Shown here in pieces: positions 52,797-62,217 of a stretch of DNA of 64,000 nucleotides. Made by a program: the position numbers and the translations under genes. A model generated the notes under the pieces. The model did no database searches and had not been told where the DNA came from. It saw only the letters and a list, made by a program, of their open reading frames with translations. Position 1 is the first letter of the stretch. Each line of letters starts with the position of its first letter. The stretch comes from Myxococcales bacterium (lineage in GTDB: Bacteria > Myxococcota_A > Polyangia > Nannocystales > Nannocystaceae): contig JACKDW010000008.1 of NCBI GenBank assembly GCA_020633295.1, forward strand, positions 1-64,000. Reading direction: 5' to 3'.

Positions 52797-54280
52797 TCAC
52801 CGGCGCGCGCCCGCGTCCTTGAGCAGGCGGATCAGCGCGGCGTCGCCGGCCTCGGTGGCGACGCGCAGCGGCGTCTGGCCGTCGCGGCGCCAGCTGCAGC
52901 CCACGGCCTCGACGTCGGCGCCCTGGTCGATCAGCCAGGCCGCGAGCGCGCGGTCGCCACGCCGCGCGCACCAGTGCAGCGCCGTCGTGCCCCGGCTCTC
53001 CTGATCGACGGACGCGCCGCGGGCGCGCAGGAGCTCGGCGACGTCGAGCGAGCCGCCGCCGAGCGCCGCGTACCACATGACTGGAAAGTCATGTGCGCCG
53101 CGCTCGTGGATCAGGCTCGGGTCGCGCGTCAGCCAGTAGCGGATCATCTCGAGGTCGCCGAGCGCCGCCGCGGTGGGCAGCGAGAGCGGCGCGCCGTGGT
53201 CGAGCAGCAGGCGGATGATCGGGCGCGCGCCGGTGTGGGCGCAGGCCTCGATCGGCAGCTCGTCGTCCGTCGAGCGCGAGAACACGAGCCGCGCGTCGCG
53301 GGCGAGGAGCTCGCGCGCGCCGTCGAGGTCGCGGTGACAGCTCGCCGTGAACGCGCTCTGCAGCGCGGGCGGCACATCCGACAGCGAGGGCGGCGTGATC
53401 AGGCGGCGGCTCGCGTCGACCGCGAGCCGCGAGCTGCGGTTGTCGCGGGGCAGGCTCGCGTGCGCCGCCAGGAGCTCCTGGCCTTCGCGCCAGCCGAGCG
53501 CGGCCGCGAGCTGCTCGGGCGTCCGACCGACCTCGTCGCGCGCCGCCGCGTCGGCGCCCTTGCGGATCGCCAGGCGGACGAGCGCCGCGTCGCGCCGCTG
53601 CACGGCGCCGTGCAGGACCGAGCTGCCGCCGCGCTGGACCGCGTTGATGTCGGCGCCGTTGCTGCACAGGTCGGCGAGCGCGAGGCGGGCCCAGCTCGCG
53701 CGCGGGCTGTCCATCGCGCCGCGCGCCGGCGTGAAGCCCGTGCCGCCGATCGGCGCGGCGTCCGAACGACAGCCGCGCGCGCGCAGGCGCCAGAGGCCGA
53801 GGCTCCCGACCAGCGCGGCGGCGTACAGCGGCGTCCCGCCGATCGGGTGCGCGCGCGCGAGCGCGTCAGGGTCGGCGTCGGCGAGCGCTTCTGAAGCGCT
53901 CCCAGTCGCCGGCGAGCGCCGCCTCGACGACGTCGAGCTCGGGCCGGCCGCGCGCAGCAGCGCGGCGATCGACTCGTGGTCGTGCAGCTGCGCGAGCGCG
54001 AAGGCGGACAGGCCGCGGTCGTCGCGGGCGCCCGCGAGCGCCTCGTCGCGCGCGAGCGCGCGGCGGACGCTCGCCTCGTCGCCCGGCGCACGGCGTCGAG
54101 GAAGGCGCCGCGGGCGTCGGGGGGCGCAGGCTGTGTCGATGGCTGGGCCGCCGGCTGCGGCGCCGACTGTGGCGTCGACGTCGCGCAGCCGATCGCCGCG
54201 AGCGCGTGCAGGGACAGGAGCCCGCCGGCGGACGCGAGCGCGCGCCGGCGCGTGAGGAGAGCGCGGTTCGAAGGGGTCAT
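52797..54280 (-). pseudogene. Tat-signal ankyrin-repeat lipoprotein with frameshifts
   Basis: Starts at ATG 54280 with GGAGG 5 bases upstream. The N-terminus TRRRALASAGG...LAAIGCATS is a twin-arginine-like lipoprotein signal. The frame then shifts near 54082 (GCCCGGCG; one missing G restores AVRRGDEASVRRAL), shifts again near 53945, and is corrected near 53890. Between those it should read PELDVVEAALAGDWERF. From there to the stop the frame is intact and holds about six to eight ankyrin repeats (ALVRLAIRKGADAAARDEVG, RPIIRLLLDHGAP, AAWLIDQGADVEAVG). It would be an exported protein-binding scaffold. The indels lie in GC homopolymers, so sequence error is as likely as decay. Confidence 0.7.
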
Positions 54281-54407
54281 GGGGGCCTCCTCCCCACAAG
54301 CGCGGGGCGAGGCGCGCGCGGGCCAGGCGTCGCGGCGGCGAAAAATCACCCGCGACCGCGTCCCCCTGGGCGCCTGGTTTACGCTGGGAGACACGAGGCT
54401 GCAGGCC

Positions 54408-54923
54408 ATGTCCGAGATCGTCTGGACCCCCGACATCTACCGCGAGCTCCGGCGGCTCGCCGATGTCGTCATGGCCGGCGAGCGCCGGAGTCACACGCTC
54501 CAGCCGACCGCGCTCGCGCACGAGGTCTGGCTGCGGCTCCTCGGCAGCCGCAACGCCGGCGCGCTCGACCGCGCCGCCTTCCTCGCGCTCGCGGCCCAGG
54601 CGATGCGTCGGATCCTCATCGATCACGCGCGCCGGGGCGGGGCGGTCAAGCGCGGGGGGCGGGCGCGTCGCACCACGCTCGAGGGCAAGACGGTCCACGA
54701 GCCGCGTGAATTCGCGCTCGACCTCGACGCGGCCCTCACGGCGCTCGAGCGGCACGACCCCGCGCTCGCGCGGCTCGTGGAGCTGCGCTACTTCGGCGGG
54801 CTCTCGAACGACGAGCTCGCGGCGGCGCTCGGGGTCTCCGCGCGCACCGTCAAGCGCCGCTGGCGGTTCGCCCGCGCGTGGCTGCAGGCGCGCATGCAGG
54901 AGCCGGCGGAGGAGCGCGCGTGA
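54408..54923 (+). CDS. ECF-type RNA polymerase sigma factor
   Basis: 171 residues from ATG 54408. Region 2 is TALAHEVWLRLLG with AAQAMRRILIDHARR. Region 4 is YFGGLSNDELAAALGVSARTVKRRWRFARAWL. It belongs to the same ECF-like group as the 16.3 kb gene. Its stop overlaps the GTG of the kinase gene that follows (GTGA), so sigma factor and kinase are made together. No anti-sigma gene is seen, and control by the kinase is the natural hypothesis. Confidence 0.88.
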   Translation: MSEIVWTPDIYRELRRLADVVMAGERRSHTLQPTALAHEVWLRLLGSRNAGALDRAAFLALAAQAMRRILIDHARRGGAVKRGGRARRTTLEGKTVHEPREFALDLDAALTALERHDPALARLVELRYFGGLSNDELAAALGVSARTVKRRWRFARAWLQARMQEPAEERA

Positions 54924-56389
54924 ACCGCTGGCAGCGCACCCAGGCGCTGTTCGAAGCCACCGTCGAGCTGCCCGCGGCCGAGCGGGCCCGCGTCCTGCGG
55001 GAGCGCGCGGGCGACGACGAGGCGCTCGCGCGCGAGGTCGAGGCGCTCGTCCGCGCGAGCGCGAGCCCGCTGCCGCTGCTCGAGCGCGACGCGTCCGCGC
55101 TGCTCGAGCGGCTGCGCGACGAGCCGGCGCCCGCGCTGCTGTGTGGTCTGTCCTTTGGGTCCTATCAGATCGAGGACCACATCTCGTCCGGCGGCATGGC
55201 GCACGTCTACCGCGCGACCCGGGCCAGCGCGGGCGTGCGCCGCCGCGTCGCGCTGAAGGTGCTGCGGCCCGAGCTCGACGGCGAGCTGCTGCTCGAGCAC
55301 TTCCAGCGCGAGCGCGAGACGCTCGCGGCGCTCGAGCACGATCACATCGTCTCCTTCGTCGACGCCGGCGCGCTCCCGGACGGCCGCCCGTTCCTCGCCA
55401 TGGAGTACGTCGAGGGCGCGACGCTGTCGCGCTGGGGCGCGGGCGTCCCCCGGCGGGCGCGGATCGAGCTGTTCCTCAAGGTGCTCGCGGCGGTGCAGTA
55501 CGCCCACCGGATGCTCGTGGTCCACCGCGACCTCAAGCCCTCGAACGTGCTCGTGACCCCCCAGGGCGCGCCCAAGCTGCTCGACTTCGGCGTCGCCGCG
55601 CTGCTCGACGTCGAGGGCGCCGCGGCCCGCGTCCGCGCCCCGCTCACGCCCGCCTACGCCAGCCCCGAGCAGCTGCGCGGCGCGCCCGTGACGACCGCGA
55701 GCGACCTCTACTCGCTGGGCGTGCTGCTCCACGAGCTGCTCACCGGCGCGCTGCCCGAGGACGATGACGCGCGCGCGCGCGGCGGGCTCCCGTATGACCT
55801 CTGGGCCATCTCACAGAAGGCGCGCGCGCGCGACCCGGCGCGCCGCTACCAGTCCGCCGACGAGCTCGCGCACGACCTCCGCCGCTTCCTCGCGCACGAG
55901 CCGATCGCGGCGGCCTCGCGCTCCTGGGCCCACCGCGCGCGCCTGTTCGTCCGCCGTCACCGCTTCCCCGTGTCGCTCGCCGCCGCGGTGGTCGCGGCGA
56001 CGATCACCGGCTGGGTCGGCTCGGAGCTCGATCGTCGGCACGCCGCGCGCGAGGCCACCCACGGCTGGGGCGCGCACGCCGAGGCGAAGCTGGTCGCGCG
56101 CGTGCTCGAGCGCTGGATGCTCGAGTCCTCGTCCGCGGATCGCGAGACCTCGCGGCGCGCGACGCGGTTCCTCGAGCGCGCGCTCGAGGAGGACGCGCGC
56201 GCGCGCCCGGAGGCCGAGCTGCTGCTGCGGCTGACGCTCGCCGAGCTCTACCTCGCGCGAGGCGAGCGCGAGCGAGCGGCGCGCCACGTCGAGCGGGCGT
56301 GGGCGCTGGCGCGATCCACCCGCGGCGTCGGCAAGGCCGATCGCGCGCGGGTGGCCGAGCTCAGCGGTCGCCTCGCGCGCGGCGCGTAG
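54920..56389 (+). CDS. Ser/Thr protein kinase coupled to the sigma factor
   Basis: 489 residues from GTG 54920. An N-terminal helical region RWQRTQALFEATVELPAAER is typical of kinases next to ECF-like sigma factors. The kinase domain spans about 80-345, with ISSGGMAHVYRAT, VALKVL, HRDLKPSNVL, DFGVAAL and TPAYASPEQL. One membrane helix lies at about 350-372 (FPVSLAAAVVAATITGWVG). The short C-terminal part is helical and could be a TPR-like remnant, with ARPEAELLLRLTLAELYLA. The sigma-kinase pair is translationally coupled. Confidence 0.88.
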   Translation: MNRWQRTQALFEATVELPAAERARVLRERAGDDEALAREVEALVRASASPLPLLERDASALLERLRDEPAPALLCGLSFGSYQIEDHISSGGMAHVYRATRASAGVRRRVALKVLRPELDGELLLEHFQRERETLAALEHDHIVSFVDAGALPDGRPFLAMEYVEGATLSRWGAGVPRRARIELFLKVLAAVQYAHRMLVVHRDLKPSNVLVTPQGAPKLLDFGVAALLDVEGAAARVRAPLTPAYASPEQLRGAPVTTASDLYSLGVLLHELLTGALPEDDDARARGGLPYDLWAISQKARARDPARRYQSADELAHDLRRFLAHEPIAAASRSWAHRARLFVRRHRFPVSLAAAVVAATITGWVGSELDRRHAAREATHGWGAHAEAKLVARVLERWMLESSSADRETSRRATRFLERALEEDARARPEAELLLRLTLAELYLARGERERAARHVERAWALARSTRGVGKADRARVAELSGRLARGA

Positions 56390-56397
56390 GACCGCGC

Positions 56398-57051
56398 CTA
56401 GCCGCACGTGTTGACGACGCACGTGAGCATGCCGCAGCACTTGTTGGGCGTGAGCAGGCAGTCGCTGCCCTCGCCGAGGCAGCAGCCGGTCACGTCGAAC
56501 GACATGCAGTCGTCCGCGCACGCGAGCGCGCCGCCGGACCAGGGCGTGATCTGGGCGCACGTCATGCCCTTGAGGTCGTCGCCGTCGCAGCTCTCTTGCC
56601 CCTCGGCCATGTCGTCGCCGCAGCTCGGCCCGGCGGTGTCCGAGTCGGAGCTGGTGGACGAGGTCGCGGTCTCCGAGCTCGCGGTCGTCGACGAGGAGCC
56701 CTCGCCGGTCGTCGCGCTCGAGGACGAGCTGGCCTCCGCGCTCGAGGTCCCCGACGTCGCCTCGCCGGTCGCGTCGCTGCTCGGCGCGGTCGAGGCGGCG
56801 CTGGGATCGTCGGTCGTCACCGCCGAGGCGGAGCTCGAGCCCTCGGGCAGACAACCGGCGTCGGGCGCCGCGTCGGCGCAGCCGTCGAACTCGGCCACGC
56901 ACACGCTGCAGAACCGGCGCTCGCCGTGGGCGCTCGCGCAGAACTCGTCGCCGCCGCGGAAGTTGCAGTGGGCCTCGTTCGTCGCGGTGCAGGCGAGCGC
57001 GAGCGCAGCGGGGGCGAGGGCGAGGGCGAGGGCGAGGAGCGTGCGTGTCAT
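56398..57051 (-). CDS. Exported Cys-rich protein with Ser/Thr linker
   Basis: 217 residues, signal peptide LLALALALAPAALALACTA with a possible lipobox (LALAC). A first Cys module (HCNFRGGDEFCASAHG, FCSVCVAEFDGC) is followed by a long Ser/Thr/Ala linker (about 75-140). A second module, SCGDDMAEGQESCDGDDLKG to ACADDCMSFDVTGC, resembles a common myxobacterial surface domain. A last CCLGEGSDC...CCGMLTC module ends the protein. It is convergent with the sigma-coupled kinase and 20 bases downstream of the 58043 gene. Adhesive or envelope role likely. Confidence 0.78.
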   Translation of the reverse strand: MTRTLLALALALAPAALALACTATNEAHCNFRGGDEFCASAHGERRFCSVCVAEFDGCADAAPDAGCLPEGSSSASAVTTDDPSAASTAPSSDATGEATSGTSSAEASSSSSATTGEGSSSTTASSETATSSTSSDSDTAGPSCGDDMAEGQESCDGDDLKGMTCAQITPWSGGALACADDCMSFDVTGCCLGEGSDCLLTPNKCCGMLTCVVNTCG

Positions 57052-57071
57052 CGTGCGCCTGCGTTTCTTCC

Positions 57072-58043
57072 TCAGAAGCTCCCCACCAGCGCGAGCCCGC
57101 CGGGCGTCGGCAGCAGCGCCGCCCGCGGCGTTCGGGCGCGGCGCAGGCCGGCGATCAGGAGACCTGTCCCAACGACCATCATCGCAGCGCCGACCCCGAG
57201 CAGCGCGTAGCCGGGCGGGCGCGTGTCGAGGGTCTCGAGCGGCATCTCGGGCTTGACGCTCGGCGCGCGCGCGGCGAGCGGCACGCCGACGCCGACGCCC
57301 GCGACGCCCAGCACCAGCAGCGCGACGCCGGCCTTCGAGAGCGCGTGCAGGCGCGGGGGCGCGTCGACCTCCTCCTGCTCGTCGCGCTCCGCAGCGGCGG
57401 CGGCCTCGGCCTCGGCGGCCGCCTGCTCCGCCGCGTGCCCGCGCACGAAGGGGATCAAGCGCCCGACCTCGATCCGCGCGCGCTCGACCGACTCCCCCTC
57501 GGTGCAGAGCGTGCAGCGAACCTCGTGCTGGGAATTCTCGACCGGCGCGCCGCCGACCAGCAGCACGCTCGCGATCACGTAGCCGCCCTCCTCGAGGGCG
57601 CTGACGCGGATCTGGATGATCGGGTCGTGATCGGTGCGGCCCGGGAGGATCTCGGCGCGCCGCAGCTCGATGTCGCCGAGCTCCTCGATCCGTCGCAGCA
57701 GCACCAGGCTCTGGGCGCCGACCGTCGACGTGTCTACGTCGAGCGACGCGCGCACGATGCCGGCGTTCGCGTCTGGAGGCGGCACGCCCAGGTCCGCGCG
57801 GGCGGGCGGCTCCTCACCCGCGCTGTCGACGTCTTCCGCGACGTCTTCCGCGACGTCTTCAGCGTCTTCGTCGCCGTCTTCGTCCTCGTCTTCGTCCTCG
57901 TTTTCATCGCCGGCTTCGTCGCCGTCGAGGGCGGGCGCGGGCGCCTTGGTGCGCGCGTTGGCGTGCACGGGGGCCGCGAGCAGCTGGGCGCCGGCGAGCG
58001 TCAGGCACAGGAGCAGCCGCCCCGGTCGCGCGGGGTCGATCAT
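57072..58043 (-). CDS. Exported protein with acidic repeats and two C-terminal membrane segments
   Basis: 323 residues. The signal peptide is LLLCLTLAGAQLLAAPVHA. An acidic linker EDEDEDEDGDEDAEDVAEDV (about 48-67) follows, then a beta-rich domain (about 90-190) with CTLC, and an Ala/Glu coiled segment. Two hydrophobic helices (ALLVLGVAGVGVGVPLAA, LLGVGAAMMVVGTGLLIAG) end it. ATG 58043 overlaps the stop of the upstream kinase gene (ATGA), so it may be a partner of that kinase, possibly its envelope sensor. No family recognised. Confidence 0.72.
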   Translation of the reverse strand: MIDPARPGRLLLCLTLAGAQLLAAPVHANARTKAPAPALDGDEAGDENEDEDEDEDGDEDAEDVAEDVAEDVDSAGEEPPARADLGVPPPDANAGIVRASLDVDTSTVGAQSLVLLRRIEELGDIELRRAEILPGRTDHDPIIQIRVSALEEGGYVIASVLLVGGAPVENSQHEVRCTLCTEGESVERARIEVGRLIPFVRGHAAEQAAAEAEAAAAAERDEQEEVDAPPRLHALSKAGVALLVLGVAGVGVGVPLAARAPSVKPEMPLETLDTRPPGYALLGVGAAMMVVGTGLLIAGLRRARTPRAALLPTPGGLALVGSF

Positions 58044-59773
58044 GGCCCGAGCCCCCCGCGTTTCTGGCAGAGCTCGCGCCAGCGCACGACGTTGCGATCC
58101 TGGAGCCCCTTGGCCGCCTTTACGCAGCCGCTGAAGTCACCCATCTCCATGCGCGCCTGGGTCTCGAGCTTGCGCGCGTCCCGGGCTTGGCGCCAGCATC
58201 GGCGCTGCAGCGAGCGCTCGAGCACCGTCTTCCAGCGGTAGGCCTGCACCGCGAGCTGAGCCTGCTCGCGGACCTGCTCGCACTCGGACGTCTCGTGGGC
58301 GGGCGCGCTGCGGGGGCGCCTCTTGCTGGGCGCCTTGCCGGGCGCGGTCTCGCCGGGGGCCTGCCCGGCGCGCGGCGCCTCGTCGGGGCGCTCGTCCGCG
58401 GTCTCCCCGAGCGGCTCGTCCGTGGCCTCATCCGGTCGCTCGGCGAGCGGCGCGTCGTCGCCCGCGGAGTCGAGCGGCTCCCCGGCCTCGCCGAGCGCAG
58501 GATCATCGTCTCCCCGGGGCGGGGGCTCGCTCGACGCGTCGGTCGCGAGCGTCGCGGCGGGCGTGGCCGTCTTCGCCGTCGCGTCGGGCTCGAGGTTGGC
58601 GACGCGCGCGTCGGGCTCTGCCGGGCCGCCCCGCGACACGACGAGCGCGGCGATCGTCGCCAGCACCACAAAGCCCGCGGCCGCGGCGACCCAGGGGAGC
58701 CAGGCGCGGCGAGCCGCGGCGCGCGGGTTGTCCAAGGCCGCGAGCGCGTCCTCGAGGCGGGTGACGAAGGCCTGGGCCGTCGCGGGCCGGCGCGCCCGAT
58801 CGGGCGAGAGCGTGTCGTCGACCAGCTCGACCAGCTCGCGCGGCAGCCCGGGCACCAGCTCGCCGAGCGCCGGCGGCGGGCCGGTCTGCTTGTACACGAG
58901 GATCTTCATGGGGTTCGGATCCTCGAAGGGCGCGCGGCCGGCCAGCAGCGTGAACAGGGTCGAGCCGAGGGCGTAGACGTCGAAGTGGGGCCCGACCGCC
59001 TCGCCGATCGCCTGCTCCGGTGACATGTGCTCCGGCGTGCCGATGATCATGCCCGGCGTCGTCGCGGCGGCGCTCGAGAGTCGGCCCTGATCGGCCGCGA
59101 CCCCGAAGTCGAGGACCTTGGCGAGGTCCTCGTCGCCGCGGCGCGCGATCATGATGTTATCGGGCTTGAGGTCGCGGTGGACGACGCCGGCCTGGTGCGC
59201 CGCCTCGATCGCCGCGCCCACCTGGCGCATGATCTCGCACGCGCGCCGCGGCGCGAGGGCGCCGCGCTCGGCGAGCTCGACGCCGAGGTCGCGGCCCTCG
59301 TGGTACTCCATCACGAGGTAGCGACGACCGTCGCCGAGCGTGCCCGCGTCGAACACGTCGATGATCCCCGGGTGCCCGATCGCGCTGGCCGTGCGCGCCT
59401 CGCCGACGAAGCGCCCGGTGATCTCGGGGCTCGCGCTCCACTCGGCGAGCAGCACCTTGATGGCGACCTTGCGGCCGACCTCGACGTGCTCGCCGAGGTA
59501 GACCTCGCCCATCGCGCCGGCGCCGAGCAGCGACAGCACGCGGTAGCGCTCGCAGAGCACCGTGCCGGTGGCGATGAACTCGATCGAGGACTCCGGGACG
59601 GGCTCCGCAGACACGACCGTGCCGCTGCCCTTGGGCGGCGAGTGCACCGTGTCGCGCGCCCACGCGGCCCGCGCGTCCTGCTCGAGCCGGGCCGACTGCG
59701 AGTCCGCCGGACGACCCAATTCGTCGACCGTGCTCGCTCCCTGGCGGGGTCGCAGTGCTTCTGCGGGGTCCAC
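58040..59773 (-). CDS. Ser/Thr protein kinase with one membrane helix
   Basis: 577 residues from GTG 59773, chosen because TACGAT lies upstream at leaderless-like distance and more upstream codons resemble non-coding DNA. The kinase domain (about 75-340) has LLGAGAMGEVYLGEHVEVG, KVAIKVLL, HRDLKPDNIMI, DFGVAADQG and GTPEHMSPEQ. A helix at about 365-385 (AWLPWVAAAAGFVVLATIAAL) is followed by an Asp/Glu/Pro/Ala linker and a short Cys-containing C-terminal domain (ECEQVREQAQLAVQ, GDFSGCVKAAKGLQDRNVV). The two genes downstream on the same strand form an operon with it. Confidence 0.88.
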   Translation of the reverse strand: MDPAEALRPRQGASTVDELGRPADSQSARLEQDARAAWARDTVHSPPKGSGTVVSAEPVPESSIEFIATGTVLCERYRVLSLLGAGAMGEVYLGEHVEVGRKVAIKVLLAEWSASPEITGRFVGEARTASAIGHPGIIDVFDAGTLGDGRRYLVMEYHEGRDLGVELAERGALAPRRACEIMRQVGAAIEAAHQAGVVHRDLKPDNIMIARRGDEDLAKVLDFGVAADQGRLSSAAATTPGMIIGTPEHMSPEQAIGEAVGPHFDVYALGSTLFTLLAGRAPFEDPNPMKILVYKQTGPPPALGELVPGLPRELVELVDDTLSPDRARRPATAQAFVTRLEDALAALDNPRAAARRAWLPWVAAAAGFVVLATIAALVVSRGGPAEPDARVANLEPDATAKTATPAATLATDASSEPPPRGDDDPALGEAGEPLDSAGDDAPLAERPDEATDEPLGETADERPDEAPRAGQAPGETAPGKAPSKRRPRSAPAHETSECEQVREQAQLAVQAYRWKTVLERSLQRRCWRQARDARKLETQARMEMGDFSGCVKAAKGLQDRNVVRWRELCQKRGGLGP

Positions 59774-60202
59774 GGCCAGAGGCGATCGTACCACGCGAAC
59801 CACCGGGGAATTCCCGCGTGCGGCGGCCCGGACCCGCGTGCCGGGCCCGGGGGGCAGCGCGGGTGCGCGCGCGCGCAGCGACGGAGTCCCGGGCATACCG
59901 ATCCATGCCGAGGCCGCGCGCCGCTCGGACAGCTCGCGGTGACGACGCGGACCGCGGGCCGTTCGCGCGGGTGGAGCGATGTTCCCGGGTGTCGCGTTGT
60001 AGCGCGAGACGCGCTGTGGGGGGCTTGCCCGAAAGGTCAGCGATCGCGGCGTCGGGCTCGGAACGCGCGCAGCCCTGGACGACGCGGCTCGGCGGTGAGC
60101 TGCGGTCAAAGACATTTTTTGCGGGGCCGCGTTGTGCACGGTCTCACGGCCCTCGCTTGCCAGTCCGGCGGCCGTCTGCCAGTGATACAGTGCGCATCCC
60201 AC
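59774..60202. other. Divergent region before the pigment-like cluster
   Basis: 429 bases with no supported gene. It contains the TACGAT of the kinase gene, an A/T patch at about 60108-60122 (CAAAGACATTTTTTG), and TACAGT (60186-60191) 11 bases before the first cluster gene. Both promoters are probably here. Confidence 0.45.
60186..60191 (+). promoter_or_regulatory. -10-like TACAGT for the polyene-type cluster
   Basis: TACAGT (or GATACA, 2 bases earlier) lies 11 bases before ATG 60203, with no ribosome-binding site between. It is a candidate start of the operon. Confidence 0.3.
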
Positions 60203-60619
60203 ATGAGCACCGCGGCGAATCACAAGCTGGCGAGCGGCGCGAGCGAGGTGGCCTGGGCCACGCTCGTCGAGCTATCCAGGGACGCCTCCGGGCGCGAGAC
60301 ATGCAGGCTCTCCATTCGCATCCCGGATGACTGGGAGTACGTGCGGGGCCACTTCCCGCAGGTCGCGGTCGTGCCCGGCGCGGCGCTGCTCATCGAGGTC
60401 GTGCGCGCCCGCGTGCACGCGCTGTGGCCGGCCATCGGCGAGCCGCGCGCGGTCCGGCGGCTCAAGTTCAAGCGCGTGGTCTCGCCCGGCGACGCGCTCG
60501 AGCTCGAGCTCGAGCGCCGCGATCCGGCGGGCGACGGTCCGCGCGTGCGCTTCCAGCTGACCCGCGCCGGGGAGCCCTGCTGCACGGGCGAGCTGCGCTT
60601 CGCGGGGGGAGCCTCGTGA
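60203..60619 (+). CDS. Hotdog-fold protein, ApeI-like (3-hydroxyacyl-ACP dehydratase-related)
   Basis: 138 residues. The strand IRIPDDWEYVRGHFPQVAVV leading into PGAALLIEVVRARV is the FabZ/ApeI hotdog core, where GHFP carries the His and the later helix should carry Glu/Asp. RRLKFKRVVSPGDALELELE is the following strand pair. ApeI-type proteins dehydrate growing chains in aryl-polyene synthesis. Its stop overlaps the start of the next gene (GTGA). It is the first gene of the cluster. Confidence 0.8.
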   Translation: MSTAANHKLASGASEVAWATLVELSRDASGRETCRLSIRIPDDWEYVRGHFPQVAVVPGAALLIEVVRARVHALWPAIGEPRAVRRLKFKRVVSPGDALELELERRDPAGDGPRVRFQLTRAGEPCCTGELRFAGGAS

Positions 60620-62172
60620 GCGAGCGCGCGGTCGACGTCGCCATCATCGGGGGCGGGCTCGCGGGCAACCTGCTCGCGCGTCAGCTCCGGCGCACCTGTC
60701 CGGCGGTGTCGGTCGCGGTGTTCGAGCGCAACGAGGAGCCCGCGTACAAGGTCGGCGAGTCGACGGTCGAGCTGGCGACCAACTACCTGCTGCGCAAGCA
60801 GGGCCTGTCGACCTACCTCTACGACGAGCACCTGCCGAAGAACGGCCTGCGGTTCTTCTTCGACAGCGAGGCCCGCGACACCGCGCTGACCGAGATGACC
60901 GAGATCGGCAGCCGCGGGATGCTGTGGGTGCCGTCCTTCCAGCTGCACCGCGGCCGGCTCGAGCGCGACCTCCTGCGCTTCAACGCCGAGGACGGCGTCG
61001 ACGTCCAGCGCGGCGCCAAGGTCCGCGTGCTCGACATGTCCACCGAGCCAGGCGGTCGCCACCGCGTCGAGGTCACCGGGCCCGACGGCGTCACGCGCTA
61101 CGCCTGCCGCTGGCTGATCGACGCGAGCGGCCGCGCCAGCGTGATCGCGCGCCGCAAGGGCCTGCGGACCGAGGAGCCGCACTCGCTCGCCGCCGCCTGG
61201 GGCCGCCTCGACGGCGTCGCGGATCTCGAGGCGGTGCCCGACCCGGCCTGGCACGAGCGCGCGCACTACACCGCGCGCTCGCTCTCGACCGTGCACTTCT
61301 GCTACCCGGGCTACTGGATCTGGCTGATCCCGCTGCGCGGGCAGACGAGCATCGGCGTCGTCTGCGAGCGCGCGCGCTTCCAGGACGCCTGGCGCAAGCC
61401 CGAGGGGCTCATGGCCTTCGTCCGCGAGCACGCCGCGCTCGCCGACCTGGTCAAGGGCGCGCGCTGGATCGATCACGGCTCCTACGGTCGCCTGTCCTAC
61501 GGGACCAAGCAGTACTTCTCGACCGAGCGCTGGGGGCTGATCGGCGAGGCCGCGGCCTTCTCCGACCCGTTCTACAGCCCCGGCAGCGACTTCATCGCGC
61601 TCGAGAACGACTTCCTCACCGACCTGATCGCGCGCGACCACGCCGGCGAGGCGCTCGAGGAGCGCTGCGAGGTCTACAACGAGTTCATGCACTTCCGGTT
61701 CGAGGCGACGATGCTGCTGTATCGCGACCTGTACGCGACGCTCGGCTCCTTCGAGCTGTTCCGCATCAAGCTGATCTTCGACCTGCTGTGCTACTACAAC
61801 CTCTGGCTGCACAGCTACGCGCGCGACGAGCACCTCGACCTCCGGACCGCGCGCGCGCAGCTGCGGCGCAAGGACTTCATCCTGCAGGCGATGCGCAACT
61901 TCTCCGGCGCGTTCCAGCGGCTCGTGACCCAGCTCCACGCCGAGGGCCGCTACTTCGCGGGCAACCGCGGCCGCTTCGACTACCGGCTCGAGCGCGTCGA
62001 GTTCCTCCCGCGCGTCGGCGAGCTGCGCAAGCGCAAGGACATCACGCGCACCACCGAGGCGATCTTCAACGAGGTCCGTGACCTCCTGCTCGACCTCTCC
62101 CGCAGCGACGCGGCGCCCGAGCGCGCTCGCCTGCCGCTCCACGAGTTCATGACCGACGCCGCGATCGCGTGA
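60616..62172 (+). CDS. FAD-dependent halogenase-like flavoprotein
   Basis: 518 residues from GTG 60616. The FAD-binding GGGLAGNLLARQL is at about 10-22, YKVGEST at about 44-50, and DASGRAS follows. GYWIWLIP (about 232-239) is the WxWxIP motif diagnostic of flavin-dependent halogenases, which blocks monooxygenation. GEAAAFSDPFYSPGSD is the second FAD segment. Relatives chlorinate or brominate phenolic or aryl substrates, as in xanthomonadin- and flexirubin-type pigments, though some only act as oxidoreductases. Neighbours are chain-elongation enzymes, so the target is probably a carrier-bound aryl or polyene chain. Confidence 0.85.
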   Translation: MSERAVDVAIIGGGLAGNLLARQLRRTCPAVSVAVFERNEEPAYKVGESTVELATNYLLRKQGLSTYLYDEHLPKNGLRFFFDSEARDTALTEMTEIGSRGMLWVPSFQLHRGRLERDLLRFNAEDGVDVQRGAKVRVLDMSTEPGGRHRVEVTGPDGVTRYACRWLIDASGRASVIARRKGLRTEEPHSLAAAWGRLDGVADLEAVPDPAWHERAHYTARSLSTVHFCYPGYWIWLIPLRGQTSIGVVCERARFQDAWRKPEGLMAFVREHAALADLVKGARWIDHGSYGRLSYGTKQYFSTERWGLIGEAAAFSDPFYSPGSDFIALENDFLTDLIARDHAGEALEERCEVYNEFMHFRFEATMLLYRDLYATLGSFELFRIKLIFDLLCYYNLWLHSYARDEHLDLRTARAQLRRKDFILQAMRNFSGAFQRLVTQLHAEGRYFAGNRGRFDYRLERVEFLPRVGELRKRKDITRTTEAIFNEVRDLLLDLSRSDAAPERARLPLHEFMTDAAIA

Positions 62173-62217
62173 GCCCGCCAAGCGCTCGCGGTCGCCGACC
62201 TACCGTACAGCCGGCGG

